Positions 34,501 through 41,303 of a DNA stretch of 51,404 nt are shown piece after piece. The notes beneath the pieces are model-generated. The model made no database searches. It was not told the DNA's origin and saw nothing but the letters and a program-made list of their open reading frames with translations. The stretch is taken from NCBI GenBank assembly GCA_016210495.1, contig JACQUC010000145.1, positions 1 to 51,404 on the forward strand. Reading direction: 5' to 3'. Numbering within the stretch: the stretch's first letter is position 1; the number at the start of each line of letters is the position of its first letter. This DNA comes from Chloroflexota bacterium. Its GTDB lineage: Bacteria; Chloroflexota; FW602-bin22; JACPRP01. The translations under genes were made by a program, and so were the position numbers.

Positions 34501-35753
34501 GTCGGCTGGCCAGCGCTATCCTGAATAAGGCAAAGGATTCCAGGCTGAAGCCAGAGTGTATGAGGTCCTTGCTGGCGACGCTCCTCGATCACAATTGTGC
34601 CGGAGCCAAGTCGTGGGCAGAATCACTTATTGCTCTGCCGCTTCCGGCCGAGGGTGACGCGCGATCTAGAGCTCTCGTTGCAGCACGGGTGCTCGCAACG
34701 TCTCCCGCGAGTGATGGCTGGCCGGTAGTGTGGCGAGCATTGCAGCAAGAGCCGGCGTTTGGTCGAGAAGTAACGTTGGCGGTGGCTTATGGTGCAGAAG
34801 ACAGGGCAGCCAAGGCAACACGTCTGCTGACCGAATCGGAAGCGGGAGACTTGTATGTTTGGCTAGCCCGGGAGTTCCCCCACTCTGAGGACCCGAGATT
34901 CGATGACGCCCATTGTATCGGGCCTAGAGAAAGCGTTGCTCATTGGAGGGACGCCATCTTGCGTAACCTCCAGGAAAGAGGAACCGAGAGCGCTTGCGAG
35001 ACTATACGTAGGATCGCTGATCAACTGCCCGAGTTGACTTTGTTGAAATGGACGTTGGCCGAAGCTCGCGCCATCGCACGTAGGCAGACTTGGCTGCCGC
35101 CGTCGCCCAAGGACATCTTGAGCCTAGCGAGAAACCAGAGAGTACGCCTAGTTCAAAGCAGCGAGCAGCTCTTAGAATTGCTCCTTGAGTCTCTTGGGCA
35201 CCTGGAGAGCAAGCTGCAAGGCGAAACGCCAGCGGCGATCGACCTGTGGGATTATCAGGTTGATACAAAAGCCTACAGACCGAAGGATGAGGGCCGGTTC
35301 TCCGACAAAGTAAAGAGGCACTTGGACGATGACATCAGGCAGAGGGGAGTTGTCGTCAATCGAGAGGTTGTGATTCGTCGCGGTCAAGGAGCGGCCCCCG
35401 GAGAGCGGACGGATATCCTCGTCCAGGCCATAGTGAATTCGCCTCAGGGTTCCGTCCATGACTCCGTCAGCGTCGTGCTTGAGGCCAAGGGTTGCTGGAA
35501 CTCAGATCTTCTTGGGGCGATGGAGACGCAGCTCGTTGACCGCTATCTAAAGGACAACCAGTGCCAGCATGGGCTGTATCTTGTGGGATGGTTCAATTGC
35601 CTTGTCTGGGACGATAGAGACAACAGGAAGGCGCAAGCAGTCAGCCATAGCTGCCGTGGCCTACTTCAACAGCAACTAGATTCGCAGGCTGCCGAACTAT
35701 CTAAGGGGGGAGTGATCGTAAGAGCGCTAGTGGTGAACGCTTCGCTGCGCTAG
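31527..35753 (+). CDS. NACHT/STAND-like NTPase with C-terminal PD-(D/E)XK-type nuclease domain (putative antiphage protein)
   Basis: 1,408 residues from GTG at 31527 (GGGGG seven bases upstream). An N-terminal motif (YNWKRYWCPRSG...YLYDPDS, about 5-32) precedes a P-loop NTPase: Walker A LLGEPGIGKSE (about 57-67), Walker B LHLFLDSLDE (about 120-129) and the NACHT-type sensor RIACRTADWP (about 156-165). A helical arm contains WAHQTYAEFLAARYL (about 352-366). About 800 residues of alpha-helical, HEAT-like sequence follow, probably the sensor. The end (about 1280-1408) has ERTDI, then VVLEAKG, then METQL: the D...ExK...Q pattern of restriction-type nucleases. This layout fits STAND defence NTPases (Avs/bNACHT-like) that become DNA-degrading on recognising phage protein. 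That role is inferred. Codon use is less GC-rich than in the neighbours. Confidence 0.75.
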   Translation: MAGQHYNWKRYWCPRSGSFRLSERGYLYDPDSKRGNLYNPDLVPFESIASSQCLVLLGEPGIGKSETMRMERALIDSQVAEAGGQTLWIDLRAFQTDGRLCQELFGNEAFRAWVEGSHQLHLFLDSLDECLLRISTLAVLLVDELRKYPLERLWIRIACRTADWPSVLENGLKHLWASDALQVYELAPLRELDVVEAARANALNYDAFLGEVARMEVAPLAIKPVTLQFLLNTYRKTGSFPQTQTDLYLDGCRLLCEETNDSRRASRLTGTLSGEQRLEVASRTAAITMFANRFAIWTAADRGDVPDEDVTNESLCGLAEVAHGNEFPVDEAAVRDAIATGLFSSRGPSRMGWAHQTYAEFLAARYLVQRGMTIPQIISLIRHPGDAEGKLIPQLHETSGWLATMVPDIFRQVMTFDPVVLLRSDVASADVQDRAALVENLLQLFEQDRQPDSLDDRSRYARLLHPGLVEQLRPYIRDTSKGIIVRRVAIDIAEACRLRALQEDIANVALDTAQPLPIRVKAARTTGRIGGDETRARLRILITNEGVDDPDDELKGCALQALWPGLMSTEELFSVLTLPKREALVGAYYIFVAVDLPKSTLSIKLTVALDWVANQRASHNLPIPFRKLISALMLKAWDQLESPGTLATFAKALLSRLEQFDWYFMDEEFARFCSGVDANDERRRRVLEALLPMLSDPTRGAVLLVHSPVLLIQRRDVSWLLDHLHNAESQPTKELLAQVINRVLDRCSFDQLDAVFLASQDDPILADAVGWRFKSVRLDSPEAQRMKTDYLEQQEWESGHRDRPVLHPKPSDQLARLLEVLEASNLEAWWQLNMVLMLEPDGSDSLPNDFDPDLATSPGWKAADASTRLRITEAARRYTMEWDPRTKEWLGTNTLHRPALAGYRALRLLLGEDKAFVSGLEADIWRRWAPIILTYPLLSGDEGDELDRELVRIAYDHAPSEIIETLVTTIDKENAALDHIFITRKVESCWDGRLASAILNKAKDSRLKPECMRSLLATLLDHNCAGAKSWAESLIALPLPAEGDARSRALVAARVLATSPASDGWPVVWRALQQEPAFGREVTLAVAYGAEDRAAKATRLLTESEAGDLYVWLAREFPHSEDPRFDDAHCIGPRESVAHWRDAILRNLQERGTESACETIRRIADQLPELTLLKWTLAEARAIARRQTWLPPSPKDILSLARNQRVRLVQSSEQLLELLLESLGHLESKLQGETPAAIDLWDYQVDTKAYRPKDEGRFSDKVKRHLDDDIRQRGVVVNREVVIRRGQGAAPGERTDILVQAIVNSPQGSVHDSVSVVLEAKGCWNSDLLGAMETQLVDRYLKDNQCQHGLYLVGWFNCLVWDDRDNRKAQAVSHSCRGLLQQQLDSQAAELSKGGVIVRALVVNASLR

Positions 35754-36078
35754 AGGGTAGTTGCCCAGGATAAGATCCATTCTGTACCTAACGAGATCAT
35801 CGAACGGCGAACGCGAACTCTCTGGTGCAAATTGCCGAGGTTCAGCCGACGCGGGTCAATGGTCTAGCAAAAGCTAGAACATCCTTTCCTGTATTGCGTT
35901 GCTTGTTCAAGCCATTCGTGGTGGAAGGGTATTGTCGCTGTGATCGGTTACCGTCTTGGGGCCAAAGTCGAAATCCAGTAGGATACCTATCGCCCATGCG
36001 AATCCCGTCGCTTCCGCAAATAGTGGACCGGATACCTGGCTGGTCTGTCCCGCTAGCAGCTTGATTCGGCGTAGAAAG

Positions 36079-36186
36079 ATGAACCTTATGAAAGACCGGA
36101 TTGTGGTTGATCCCAACATTTCGGTGGCTGAGCGTGAAGCTGCTGGAACTCGAATTCCAGTCTATTAAGCTCTTGACCTGCTGGCT
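36079..36186 (+). pseudogene. DUF433 antitoxin-like gene broken by an in-frame stop
   Basis: MNLMKDRIVVDPNISVAERE, then AAGTRIPVY, resembles the start of DUF433 proteins (…RIVVDPNILVGKPVIKGTRIPV…). A TAA at 36166-36168 interrupts it. In the same frame the next codons read ALDLLA, matching the ILDLLA that normally follows, after which similarity is lost. The gene is dead. The partner DUF5615-type toxin that DUF433 often accompanies is not seen. The remainder of 35754-36440 contains no other recognisable gene. Confidence 0.6.
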
Positions 36187-36354
36187 CACTGCCGTTCATC
36201 GGCCATCGTTAGTGGGGACAGAATCCAAATTCGTGCTTACGAATAGGGCCGGCCACCGCAGGTAGATTCCCCCTGCTATCTATCACGAGAAGAGCCAGAC
36301 CGGGCATGCGCCCAGCGATTTCGACGGTGCGTGCTGGCCTGAGACAAAGCTAGA

Positions 36355-36383
36355 TTGACGCTCGCCCTCTCTAATGCTAGACT
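36355..36383 (+). promoter_or_regulatory. Promoter of the T5orf172-Sel1 gene
   Basis: TTGACG (36355-36360) and TAGACT (36378-36383) with a 17-base spacer, 57 bases before the GTG start. The gene therefore has its own promoter rather than depending on the NACHT gene. Confidence 0.55.
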
Positions 36384-36440
36384 ACTTCCGCGCGATGTGG
36401 CTGTCTCTTGTGCGCTCGGAGAAATCGGGAGGGGAGTCGG

Positions 36441-37529
36441 GTGGGCAATCCAGGGTTCATCTACGTTCTTGTGAACTCGTCTATGCCTGGTCTCGTTAAA
36501 GTGGGTAAGACGATTCGTGACCCGGACAGCAGGGCTGGTCAACTATCGGGTGCGACGGGTGTGGCTACACCCTTCATCGTGGCCTACCACGAGTTCTTTG
36601 ACGATTGCGATGCTGCCGAACAGTTTATCCACTCCTTCCTGGAATCGCGTGGATATCGCGTAGCACCCAATCGCGAGTTCTTCAATGCTCCCACGTCCCT
36701 TGTGGTCAAGGCAATAGTCAGTGCTCCTGGCAAGCCAGGGTCCTCACACCCGGACTCACGTGGATATCACCGTGCAGAGCCTGTGAGAAGGGAGAGGAAG
36801 GCTTCTAACTCGCTCGCCCCGGATGATGACGTTGAAAACAATGAAGACGAAGCCAACGACGAAGTGGAAGAGGACGAAGAAGACTTTGGCAATGAAGACG
36901 AACGGGAAGAGGAAGAGGTTTTTCCCTGGTCAGAACTGATGGATCAGGCTTATGCCCACTTCTTTGGAGAAGATGATACCCTAGAGGATCACCGTCAAGC
37001 GCTGAGGCTCTTCAAGCAGGCGGCCAAATTGGGCTCCCCTGAGGCCTGCGAGTGGCTGGGAACCATGTTTATGCTGGGTGACGGCGCTCGGGTAGATACT
37101 GACCGGGCGCTTGACTACTATCAACAGGGTGGTCGGAGAAGGAATTACCGATGTTACGCCCACTTGGGCCAGTGGTATCTGGTCGAGGGCCACTTTGCGA
37201 ATGCCCAGAAGTGTTGGTCCAGGTTCTTTGATTCTCTTCGATCTGACCAGGAGGCGGACGCGCCTCGTTATGCGCACCCTATGCACGTTTGTGAACACTT
37301 GTGGATCTACATTTTGCGAAGCTTAGAAGCTAGGTCTGAGATCGAGCATCGAGATGTTCTCGAATCATACGCAGACGCGGTTGTAGCCACAGGAAAGGAC
37401 GAGATCTCCCGTAAGAAAGGGTCCGGAGAGTCGTACGATGACGAAGTTAAGGCTCTCAAATGGGTGTATCGCAACGTAAGCAGTGGTTCTGCACTTGTCC
37501 GGTGGCTGAGATCAATAATGGTCAAATGA
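36441..37529 (+). CDS. T5orf172 (GIY-YIG-like) domain protein with acidic linker and Sel1-like repeats
   Basis: 362 residues from GTG at 36441 with GGAGGGGA close upstream. Residues about 3-95 (GFIYVLVNSSMPGLVKVGKT, later AAEQFIHSFLESRGYR and NREFFNAP) form a T5orf172/MUG113 domain, a GIY-YIG-related fold seen in phage and defence proteins. Residues about 127-170 are extremely acidic (runs of Asp/Glu). The C-terminal part (about 180-260) has Sel1-like helical pairs: ALRLFKQAAKLGSPEACEWL and ALDYYQQGGRRRNYRCYAHL. The domain suggests nucleic-acid contact and the repeats protein contact. Function is unknown. It lies next to the NACHT gene and is the last gene of the bracketed region. Confidence 0.7.
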   Translation: MGNPGFIYVLVNSSMPGLVKVGKTIRDPDSRAGQLSGATGVATPFIVAYHEFFDDCDAAEQFIHSFLESRGYRVAPNREFFNAPTSLVVKAIVSAPGKPGSSHPDSRGYHRAEPVRRERKASNSLAPDDDVENNEDEANDEVEEDEEDFGNEDEREEEEVFPWSELMDQAYAHFFGEDDTLEDHRQALRLFKQAAKLGSPEACEWLGTMFMLGDGARVDTDRALDYYQQGGRRRNYRCYAHLGQWYLVEGHFANAQKCWSRFFDSLRSDQEADAPRYAHPMHVCEHLWIYILRSLEARSEIEHRDVLESYADAVVATGKDEISRKKGSGESYDDEVKALKWVYRNVSSGSALVRWLRSIMVK

Positions 37530-37633
37530 GAGATGTGCGAGGCTTTTCTTGCCTCATCACGCCAGCTCAATCAAATGGAAGGTGGTCGTCCAGCCTCGAC
37601 ATCGCCTTTGGGGTCGAGAGACGCATCGCCCCC

Positions 37634-38377
37634 CTACCTCAGGAACCGCTCGAGGGTGAGGACTCGGAGGGCGACGGCCGTAAGGATGGTGGCGACGGCG
37701 AGGAAGGCGACGCCGAGCACTACCGAGCGAAGCACCCCGCCGGGCAGCAGCGCCATAGCAGCCATCACCAGCAGGATTGTCGGGCCGAGAAGCGCGCCAT
37801 TGACGTTGTTCGCAGTGCGAAAATCGGCGGCGATGAGGGCGACGACCAGCGCGCTGGACGTGGAGTAGACGAGTGCGGCGACGAGCAGGAATAGCAGCCC
37901 AAGCGCATCGACAGGCGAGGCGATGCCGAGCGCGATCATAACCAAGGCATCGGTCAGAAAGAGCGGCACGGCGATTCCCGTGGCGAGCAGCAGCACGGCG
38001 ATCAGCTTGGCAAAGACGATTTGCGCAAGCGACACCGGCAGGGCAACCAGCAGCTCGAGCGTGCGCCGTTCCCGCTCGCCAATGATCGTATAGGTGGCCG
38101 CGATCGAGGGAATCACCAGCCCGCCGAGCGTAATGAAGAGTGGGAGCATGAAATCGCGCATCATCAGGATAGGGTCCCCGGCGATATTCCCAAAGCCTGC
38201 CGGCGCATTCGGCCCCACCGGCGCACTCACGGCGGCAGCGCGGATGCCAACGATGTTCCCCAGCGGCAACGCGACAAAGAACAGCAGCGGGAAGAGCACG
38301 GCGCTGATCACGGCCGAGCGCTTGCGCGGAATCTGTCGTGTCTCTTTCCAGAGGAGAGCGGCGATTGCGGCGTTCAC
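37634..38377 (-). CDS. ABC-2 type transporter permease
   Basis: 247 residues with six membrane helices: about 22-45, 75-95, 110-140, 145-165, 170-190 and 220-240. The segment TIIGERERRTLELLVALPVS is the typical cytoplasmic loop of ABC-2 permeases that contacts the ATPase. The gene overlaps the ATPase gene by four bases and completes a two-gene exporter for an unknown drug, lipid or peptide. Its 3' end is duplicated at 28774-28963, so this locus is the intact side of a recombination or integration site. Confidence 0.85.
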   Translation of the reverse strand: MNAAIAALLWKETRQIPRKRSAVISAVLFPLLFFVALPLGNIVGIRAAAVSAPVGPNAPAGFGNIAGDPILMMRDFMLPLFITLGGLVIPSIAATYTIIGERERRTLELLVALPVSLAQIVFAKLIAVLLLATGIAVPLFLTDALVMIALGIASPVDALGLLFLLVAALVYSTSSALVVALIAADFRTANNVNGALLGPTILLVMAAMALLPGGVLRSVVLGVAFLAVATILTAVALRVLTLERFLR

Positions 38378-39348
38378 TGGTCAGCCTCCTGCATCAACTC
38401 CAAGAACATACCCTCCAGGCTCGGTTCAACCACATGGCTCTCATACACATCCAGCCCTGAGATGAGCAGCTCGCGCAGCAGAGCGGGCAGCTCCAGCTCC
38501 GGCTCGGTTACCGTTATCCAGACACCTTGCTGATCGGTTCCAATAGCTCTGCCCATGCGGAGGATCTGCGTGGCAAGCGCATCGGGGCCCTGCCGCGCGG
38601 CAAGAAACACGCGGCGCGGAAAACGCCGTCGCAGCGCATCGATCTTCTCGTGAAGCAGAACCTTCCCAGCCCGCAGGATGATGACGCTGTTGCAAAGCGC
38701 TTCCGCCTCCGCAAGGTTGTGGGTGCAGAGGAGTGTTGTTCGGCTTTCCATCATTCGGCGGAGGAACTCGTGCGTGTCGCGTGCGGCGATGGGATCCAGG
38801 CCTGCGGTGGGCTCGTCGAGTAGGAGCAGATCTGGCTCCGCGAGTAGCGCCGCGGCCAGCGTGACCCGACGCTGGAAGCCGCCGGAGAGCTGGGCAAGCC
38901 GACGATGAAGAAATGGGGTTAGCCCGAAAGGTTCCGCAATCGAGCTCAGGTCGCCTCGGCCGTACAGGCGGCGCACCAGCTCGAGGTACTCGGCGGCAGT
39001 GAGGTCCTCATACATTCCGGGCGCTTGAGGGACGACACCAGACCGTCGCTTTGCGCCAAGGAAGCCAGCACTGCCGCTAGGCTCACCGAAGAGGAGCACC
39101 TCGCCCCTCGTCGGTGCCAGAGCGCCATTGAGCAATCTGATAACCGTCGTTTTCCCAGCGCCGTTGGGCCCCAGGAGGCAGGCTCGGTCCCCTTCCTCCA
39201 CCCGCAGGGTAACGTCGTGCAGCGCGCGGACGTTGCCGGGATAGACTTTGGTTGCGTGCCGCAGCTCCACCGGCAGAGGCGGCTTACAATCCGCCCCCGA
39301 CCAGCACTTCAACACGGCAGTCGGTCCATGAGATGGTCGGGACACCAT
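38374..39348 (-). CDS. ABC transporter ATP-binding protein
   Basis: About 324 residues. Walker A LLGPNGAGKTT, Q-loop VVPQAPGMYED, signature LSGGFQRRV, Walker B LLLLDEPTAGLD and H-loop CTHN are all present, followed by a C-terminal domain of about 100 residues as in drug/antibiotic-type (DrrA/CcmA-like) ATPases. The start is uncertain: the ATG at 39348 has GGAG 9 bases upstream, while the frame is open to 39432. It would energise the permease encoded by the overlapping next gene. Confidence 0.87.
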   Translation of the reverse strand: MVSRPSHGPTAVLKCWSGADCKPPLPVELRHATKVYPGNVRALHDVTLRVEEGDRACLLGPNGAGKTTVIRLLNGALAPTRGEVLLFGEPSGSAGFLGAKRRSGVVPQAPGMYEDLTAAEYLELVRRLYGRGDLSSIAEPFGLTPFLHRRLAQLSGGFQRRVTLAAALLAEPDLLLLDEPTAGLDPIAARDTHEFLRRMMESRTTLLCTHNLAEAEALCNSVIILRAGKVLLHEKIDALRRRFPRRVFLAARQGPDALATQILRMGRAIGTDQQGVWITVTEPELELPALLRELLISGLDVYESHVVEPSLEGMFLELMQEADQ

Positions 39349-39563
39349 TTCCGAATCTCCACCGCGAGATTCCTTCGCGTCAACTGTATTGCACAATGAT
39401 ACACCACTAAACAGTCCATTAGCTATGACCAAAAGGCCGATTTTGCCCTGGCCAGGTGGCCGGATTGAACGTTGTTTTGCAGGACAATCATTGTTGGGTT
39501 ATCATTAGGAGAACGAACAACTTCTGGCCACAACAGTGGCCGTTAGCGCAGGAACAACTGGCT

Positions 39564-40256
39564 ATGGCGGACGAGCTGATGGCAAATGACGGCAAACCTC
39601 GTTCGGTGCAAACGCGGCGCAAAGCCCTGATAAGCTGCGGGATTCTGAAGGACGAGGTCGAGGCCGCCCTGAAACGGGAGGGCCTGGACGTTCCGGTCTT
39701 CTACCTTGCCCCGGCGCCTTGCATCGAGGCCGATGCGCTGGAAAGACAACTGGTACGGGCGCTGGAGAGGGCTCTTGAGGTCGCCGATGACGCGGTGGTC
39801 CTGATCGGCCTGTGTCATCGCGACGTCGACGAGATCATTGCGCGTTTCCCGGCCCGACGCCTGGCCGTAAACGACTGCTTCGACGCCATCCTGGGAGCGC
39901 GCCGTAAGGAGGTCGACCGCGCCGGGAACACGTTCTACACAATTCCCGCCTGGCTGCGACACTGGAAGCGCGCGCTGGTGAAGAGGCTGGGCTGGGATGG
40001 CGTGGACGCGCGCCAGAATTTCGGCCTCTACGAGCGCATCATTCTTCTGGACGCCGGCGTCAGCCAGTTCTCCGACGAGGAGGTGCTGGAGCTCTTCGAC
40101 TTCACCGGCATACCGATCGAGGTTATGCGCGTCGACCTAGCGCCCCTGGCGCGATTGTTGCGCGACAGCCTCGGCGCGCTCCTTGATGCCGAGCAAGCAT
40201 TTGCGCATCATCACGATGTCGCCGACGTCCACGGGAATGTTGAAAAGCATCCCTAG
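39564..40256 (+). CDS. DUF1638 family protein
   Basis: 230 residues from the ATG at 39564 (AGGA upstream; open frame to 39456). ALISCGILKDEVEAALKREG and PAPCIEADALERQLVRALER, then DAVVLIGLCHRDVDEII and the late motif QFSDEEVLELFDFTGIPIEV, match DUF1638 proteins, which are often encoded near corrinoid or methyltransferase genes. Function is unknown. The last 40 residues read through the convergent SRPBCC gene and are unlikely to be part of the original domain, so the ancestral stop seems to have been lost. Confidence 0.72.
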   Translation: MADELMANDGKPRSVQTRRKALISCGILKDEVEAALKREGLDVPVFYLAPAPCIEADALERQLVRALERALEVADDAVVLIGLCHRDVDEIIARFPARRLAVNDCFDAILGARRKEVDRAGNTFYTIPAWLRHWKRALVKRLGWDGVDARQNFGLYERIILLDAGVSQFSDEEVLELFDFTGIPIEVMRVDLAPLARLLRDSLGALLDAEQAFAHHHDVADVHGNVEKHP

Positions 40257-40796
40257 CGAAGCCCAGTTGTATTGCATGCGTACCCTGGCAATCAGACGCG
40301 TGCTCCCGTCCTCCTGGGGATACAGGCCCCAGAACCAGGTCACCTCGCCCTTCTTGTCGCCCCACAGCATCCAGCGGTTGGGTTCCAGAGCCTTGACCCA
40401 GAATCCCGCCACATCACCTGGGCCAAGGGGCACCAGGTCACCGACCTTCAGCCCTTGCAGCTCCGGAATAATGCGGCCGGCGCTGGGCCGTCCGAAGTTG
40501 TCGATCCAGTCATAGCTGTACCAACCGGCACGCCCAAAGCCAATCTGTACCAGCCACGGCCAGATGTCCTCCGGTCGCGCGGCAACCGTCACGGCGCGCG
40601 TCGCGTTGAACGTCGGATCCTTCACAACGCTATCGCCCGGCATCACCCGCGCGACCTCTTCGTCGGTCGCACCCCACCTTAGCTGCCAGGGCCTGATCAC
40701 GAACAGATAGGCGGTCAGAACAATGCTTCCCACGACCGCCAATGCACCGGAGGTCTTCAATTTCGACAAGGCTTCTGACCTCCGTTCCACCGACAC
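40137..40796 (-). CDS. Membrane-anchored SRPBCC (START-like) protein
   Basis: 219 residues. One N-terminal membrane helix (about 17-34) precedes an SRPBCC/polyketide-cyclase-like domain: AVTVAARPEDIWPWLVQIGF, GRAGWYSYDWIDNFGR, LQGLKVGDLVPLGPGD and GSTRLIARVRMQYN. Members bind hydrophobic ligands or act as lipid/steroid carriers. No specific substrate is evident. Its 3' end overlaps the DUF1638 gene by 120 bases on the opposite strand. Confidence 0.75.
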   Translation of the reverse strand: MSVERRSEALSKLKTSGALAVVGSIVLTAYLFVIRPWQLRWGATDEEVARVMPGDSVVKDPTFNATRAVTVAARPEDIWPWLVQIGFGRAGWYSYDWIDNFGRPSAGRIIPELQGLKVGDLVPLGPGDVAGFWVKALEPNRWMLWGDKKGEVTWFWGLYPQEDGSTRLIARVRMQYNWASLGMLFNIPVDVGDIVMMRKCLLGIKERAEAVAQQSRQGR

Positions 40797-40985
40797 CCGA
40801 CGATCAAACTGCCCGCTTGGTGGCCCACAAATAGCAGATCGCCATTGGCGACTTCCAAACCGCTAATCCTTGAAGCGACCGCCCGATTCCACTACCTAGC
40901 GGGTCTGGATATTTGGCGACGTTGCTGTTGACTTGGCTCGCCTCCAAGACTATCATGCTCTCGACACCGCATCAAGAGGGACGGG

Positions 40986-41255
40986 TTGGAAACCAAGATA
41001 ACGGCCACCGAACTATCAGAAGGCTTATCCGATATCCCGAACCGTGTGCTGTATCGTGGAGAGAAGTTTGTGATCGAGCACAACGGCGACGCAATTGCCG
41101 TCTTAGCGCCCGCCGGTCCGGTACCAGGAGTCACGGCGCGCGAGGTGGCGAAGCGCTTGGGCGACATTGCTCTCCCAGGCGACAGTTTCGCCGACGACCT
41201 GGAGGCGGCACAGGCTTCTCAACCACGAGCGGAGGCGCCCGATTGGCGCAACTGA
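40986..41255 (+). CDS. Phd/YefM-type antitoxin (orphan)
   Basis: 89 residues from a TTG start at 40986. ITATELSEGLSDIPNRVLYR, then GEKFVIEHNGDAIAVLAPA, is the Phd/YefM DNA-binding fold, and the acidic C-terminal tail is the toxin-binding part. The toxin gene that should follow begins within its last codons but is cut after 11 codons (see 41243-41278), so this antitoxin has no partner here. It may still repress its promoter or neutralise a related PIN toxin encoded elsewhere. Confidence 0.75.
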   Translation: METKITATELSEGLSDIPNRVLYRGEKFVIEHNGDAIAVLAPAGPVPGVTAREVAKRLGDIALPGDSFADDLEAAQASQPRAEAPDWRN

Positions 41256-41278
41256 TCGACTCTAGCGTTTTCATATAG
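41243..41278 (+). pseudogene. VapC (PIN toxin) remnant, 11 codons
   Basis: TTG at 41243 starts AQLIDSSVFI, the canonical first strand of a VapC toxin with its catalytic Asp, then TAG. It overlaps the antitoxin by 13 bases, as in intact pairs. The rest of the toxin is missing and the aldo/keto reductase ribosome-binding site follows within 10 bases, so a deletion removed the toxin body. Confidence 0.7.
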
Positions 41279-41303
41279 CGTTGAAGCAGGAGGATCATAA
41301 GCA

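Noticed and set aside
35842..36189. Minus-strand frame of 115 codons between the NACHT and T5orf172 genes
   Set aside because: No recognisable motif, no ribosome-binding site, and it is antisense to the DUF433 relic.
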